Origin: Haloarcula hispanica ATCC 33960
GTDB taxonomy: Archaea > Halobacteriota > Halobacteria > Halobacteriales > Haloarculaceae
Length of the DNA stretch: 64,000 bases
Assembly (NCBI RefSeq): GCF_000223905.1
Contig: NC_015948.1
Span: forward strand, 62,001-126,000
Direction of reading: 5' to 3'
Both the position numbers and the translations under genes were made by a program. Positions 61,695 to 64,000 of this stretch are shown here, one piece after another. The stretch's first letter is position 1. Each line of letters begins with the position of its first letter. Under the pieces are notes generated by a model. That model ran no database searches, was not told where the DNA came from, and worked only from the letters and a program-made list of their open reading frames with translations.

Positions 61695-62576
61695 TCAGTC
61701 GACGGACGGGTAGTCGGCGTCGAAGACGTTGCTGACCACGTCCTCGGTCTCCGCTTCAGCTGGCTCCTCCGTTTCGGGGCTCACACTGCCGGTTTCGTAT
61801 CCGTGGAGGTCCAGCGTTACGTGATCGAAGCCACAGTCCTCGATGTGGTCGCGGGCGGTGCGAACGAAGTCGGGGTCGAGCGCCGTTTCGAGCTCTTCCT
61901 CGCCGACTTCGATGCGGGCGAGGCCGTCGTGGTCGCGTACGCGGAACTGCTCGAAGCCCCACGTTCGCAGGAGGCGCTCGGCCTTCTCGACGCGGGAGAG
62001 GCGTTCCTCCGTGACTTCGAGCCCAGTCGGAATCCGCGATGAGAGACACGCCATCGAGGGCTTGTCGGCTACGGAGAGGTCGTACTCGCGGGCGATTTCG
62101 CGGACTTCGGACTTCTCGATGTCGTGTTCCAGCAGCGGGGAGTAGGCGTCCAGTTCTTCGACGGCGCGCAGGCCGGGGCGGTGGCCCTCGCCCACGTCGG
62201 AGGCGTTCGTCCCGTCACACACCACGTCGATGCCGAGTTCGCGGGCGCGGTCGTACATCGCGCCCAGGCGCATCGACCGGCAGTGGTAACACCGCATGTC
62301 GTCGTTCTGGATGAACTCGTCGCTGTCGAGTTCGGAGAACTCCACGATTTCGTGACGGATACCGATCTCCTCCGCGACGCGCGTGGCGTCCGTCAGTTCG
62401 GCAGCGGGGAGCGTCTCGGACTTGGCGGTACAGGCGATAGCGTCGTCGCCGAGGGCGTCGTAAGCCAGTGCGGCGACGACACTCGAATCGACCCCACCGG
62501 AGAAGGCGATAAGCACGCCGTCTCGCGACTTGAGGTCTTCGCGGGCGGCCGCTAGCTTCTCCGAAACAGCAGACAT
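61695..62576 (-). CDS. larE: LarE-type sulfur transferase with three conserved cysteines
   Basis: 293 residues. PP-loop FSGGVDSS at 25-32 binds ATP. C96 and C99 (MRCYHCRS) and C177 (SMACLSSR) match the three-cysteine LarE class, in which an iron-sulfur cluster replaces the single sacrificial Cys of the classical enzyme. LarE donates sulfur to a nicotinate-derived precursor of the Ni-pincer cofactor. LarA, LarB and LarC genes are not in this window. ATG at 62574-62576. Confidence 0.88.
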   Translation of the reverse strand: MSAVSEKLAAAREDLKSRDGVLIAFSGGVDSSVVAALAYDALGDDAIACTAKSETLPAAELTDATRVAEEIGIRHEIVEFSELDSDEFIQNDDMRCYHCRSMRLGAMYDRARELGIDVVCDGTNASDVGEGHRPGLRAVEELDAYSPLLEHDIEKSEVREIAREYDLSVADKPSMACLSSRIPTGLEVTEERLSRVEKAERLLRTWGFEQFRVRDHDGLARIEVGEEELETALDPDFVRTARDHIEDCGFDHVTLDLHGYETGSVSPETEEPAEAETEDVVSNVFDADYPSVD

Positions 62577-62706
62577 GGGATTCCTTTCTCGGTGGAGCGC
62601 AAAAACGCCTTCGCGTTCGGTGTTTAGCTGACGTAGTCGAAGCGGTGTCGACTACCCACTCCGCCGCCGGAGCCGCTGGCAACGGGTTTTTTCTCGCTGG
62701 CGTCGA

Positions 62707-64000
62707 ATGGGCGGGCAGATGGAGCTCGAATCGGTTCCGGGCGTCGGGGCAAAGACAGCCGCGGCGCTCCGGGAACTAGACGATCCGGAGGCGGCACTCC
62801 GGGACGGCGACGTGGCGTCGCTCGCACACGCACCGGGCATCAGCGAGGGTCGGGCCGCCCGCATCGCTCGCGGTGCGATCCGGGCCGAACACGACGACCC
62901 CGGTGGGTTCACCGCGACGAAACGCGCCCGGGAAATCCACGAGGATGCACTGGCCCTGTTGACCGAGCGGACAGTGACCGACTACGCCGCGAAGCGACTG
63001 GAGACGATCTATCCCAGCGGCGTCCGCAGCCGCATCGAGGAGGTCCGGGCGTTCGCCGAGTCGGCGATGGCCCGCGACCCCGACCCGGCAGTTCTCGACG
63101 CCCTGTCGGCCGTCGAACCGCTTTCTGAACCCGGCGACGTGCGGGTCCGGGACCGCTGTCTGGCGACCCGCGACGCCGAGCGCTACGCCGACGCGCAGGC
63201 CGCGATTCCGGAGGTCAGTGTCGAGGTCGTCGACGACGCCCGCCAGCTGGCCGAACTCGCCCGCTCGTACTCGACGGTCGTCGCGCTGGACGAGGCCTTC
63301 GCCGGTGTTGACGTGGATGGCGATGTCCGGGTAGAACCGAACGCGCTCGAAGAGCCCGAATCCGTCGTGCCCGAACGCGTGCTCACCTTCTTCGCTCGCA
63401 ACCGCGACCGGATACGGGCCGCTGCCGAGGTCCACCGCGTCGCCGACCTCGATTCGCCGTGTGACCTGGAGACGCTCCTGTCGGCGCTCGACCAGCTCGA
63501 CGAGGACGGGAGCGTCAGCGGCGACGAGGAGCTCGACCGCCTCGCCACCGCCGTCGACGACCTCGACGCGGCGGTCTCCACGGCTGAAAGCGTCGCCAAC
63601 GACCACCTCCGGGAGGCCATCGAGGAGCAGGACGTGACCATCGAGGGGACGGACCTGCTGTCGCTGGTCGAACGCGGCGCGGGCGTCGACTCGCTGCTCC
63701 AGCGGGAACTGGCCGACGAGTACGCCGCCGCCGTCGAGAAAGCCCGCGACCACCTCGTCGACGCGCTGGCGCTCCGAGACATGGAGGCGACGGCGCGCCG
63801 GGCCTTCCCCGACGAGCCGGCCTACCCGGTCGAACACAGCGAGGACGTCGTCGCCCGTCTCCGCGAGGAACTGACCGCCGCGCGCGACCAGCGCGCGACC
63901 CGCCGGAAACGGGAGCTGGCCGACGACCTCGCCGAGATGCGCGAGGCAGCCGAGTCGCTGGTCGACGCGACGCTGGAACTGGACGTGGAGCTGGCCATCG
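62707..64000 (+). CDS. HhH-MutS-related protein, 3' end cut by window edge
   Basis: At least 431 residues. An N-terminal helix-hairpin-helix pair (ESVPGVGAKTAAALREL, LAHAPGISEGRAARIARGAIR) precedes a MutS-like core with long helices (KRAREIHEDALALLTERTVTDYAAKRLE, DLDAAVSTAESVANDHLREAIEEQDVTIEG). The ATPase Walker motifs lie beyond the window. This is a haloarchaeal MutS-like family that replaces or adds to classical mismatch repair. ATG at 62707 or 62719. Confidence 0.82.
   Translation, partial: MGGQMELESVPGVGAKTAAALRELDDPEAALRDGDVASLAHAPGISEGRAARIARGAIRAEHDDPGGFTATKRAREIHEDALALLTERTVTDYAAKRLETIYPSGVRSRIEEVRAFAESAMARDPDPAVLDALSAVEPLSEPGDVRVRDRCLATRDAERYADAQAAIPEVSVEVVDDARQLAELARSYSTVVALDEAFAGVDVDGDVRVEPNALEEPESVVPERVLTFFARNRDRIRAAAEVHRVADLDSPCDLETLLSALDQLDEDGSVSGDEELDRLATAVDDLDAAVSTAESVANDHLREAIEEQDVTIEGTDLLSLVERGAGVDSLLQRELADEYAAAVEKARDHLVDALALRDMEATARRAFPDEPAYPVEHSEDVVARLREELTAARDQRATRRKRELADDLAEMREAAESLVDATLELDVELAI

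Overview
The window is a high-GC, densely coded archaeal chromosome segment from a haloarchaeon, most likely Haloarcula or a close relative. Three things support this. The predicted proteins are strongly acidic (Asp/Glu rich). The information-processing genes are archaeal: PCNA, PriL, Hjc, aIF2-gamma, Rpo7, Spt4, L40e, family 4 UDG and Trm1. Families restricted to halophilic archaea also occur: HalOD1, DUF5786, DUF5787, DUF99, a double TatC and TATLIPO-type lipoproteins. Many genes begin 25-33 bases after an A/T-rich TATA element, as in leaderless haloarchaeal transcripts. The species assignment is inference from recall, not a search.

Layout. 1-4.1 kb: membrane proteins (partial PAP2 phosphatase, BrkB/YihY, MATE exporter, small membrane protein), then a MITE-like palindrome. 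4.2-14.4 kb: Trm1, a membrane histidine kinase, a small SWIM protein, HisH with an SDR and an acetoacetate-decarboxylase-like protein, a STAS-like protein, family 4 UDG, RidA, DUF99/DUF5786, a metallo-hydrolase and a GAF-like membrane protein. 14.4-25.9 kb: L40e, an enolase-like protein, a zinc-finger microprotein, Tsr3-like, a peroxiredoxin with a long acidic tail, NTF2-like, a methyltransferase, SerS, Usp, an MBL hydrolase, a Na+/H+ antiporter fused to TrkA domains, a hotdog thioesterase and a Nudix hydrolase. 26-34.7 kb: thiolase, a flavin-split-barrel protein, a five-copy DUF1508 membrane protein divergent from an AAA ATPase, a PhnP-like hydrolase, DUF5787 and an HTH/zinc regulator.

35-38 kb is a conserved translation/transcription cluster: aIF2-gamma, a PIN protein, Rpo7, Spt4 and the GTP-dependent dephospho-CoA kinase. 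38-47 kb: a zinc-ribbon microprotein, TrmG10, HalOD1, HisG, an MFS transporter, an MTA/SAH deaminase, an acidic glycoprotein-like secreted protein, AhcY and a hexapeptide-repeat protein. The deaminase and AhcY together suggest how the products of SAM-dependent methylation are recycled. 47-56.7 kb: PriL, a SWIM protein, Hjc, a DUF4382 lipoprotein, an alpha/beta hydrolase, PCNA, copper nitrite reductase NirK, RlmE-TRAM, and a ribbon-helix-helix protein overlapping a queuosine-precursor-type transporter. 57.1-64 kb: divergent tatC genes, a histidine phosphatase, a three-cysteine LarE and the start of an HhH-MutS-like protein.

No rRNA, tRNA, CRISPR array, integrase or complete insertion sequence was recognised by eye. 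The window looks like core chromosome. The most unusual items are individual proteins (the five-copy DUF1508 protein, the tailed peroxiredoxin, the sequon-array protein) and several small dyad sites, rather than one obvious new multi-gene system.
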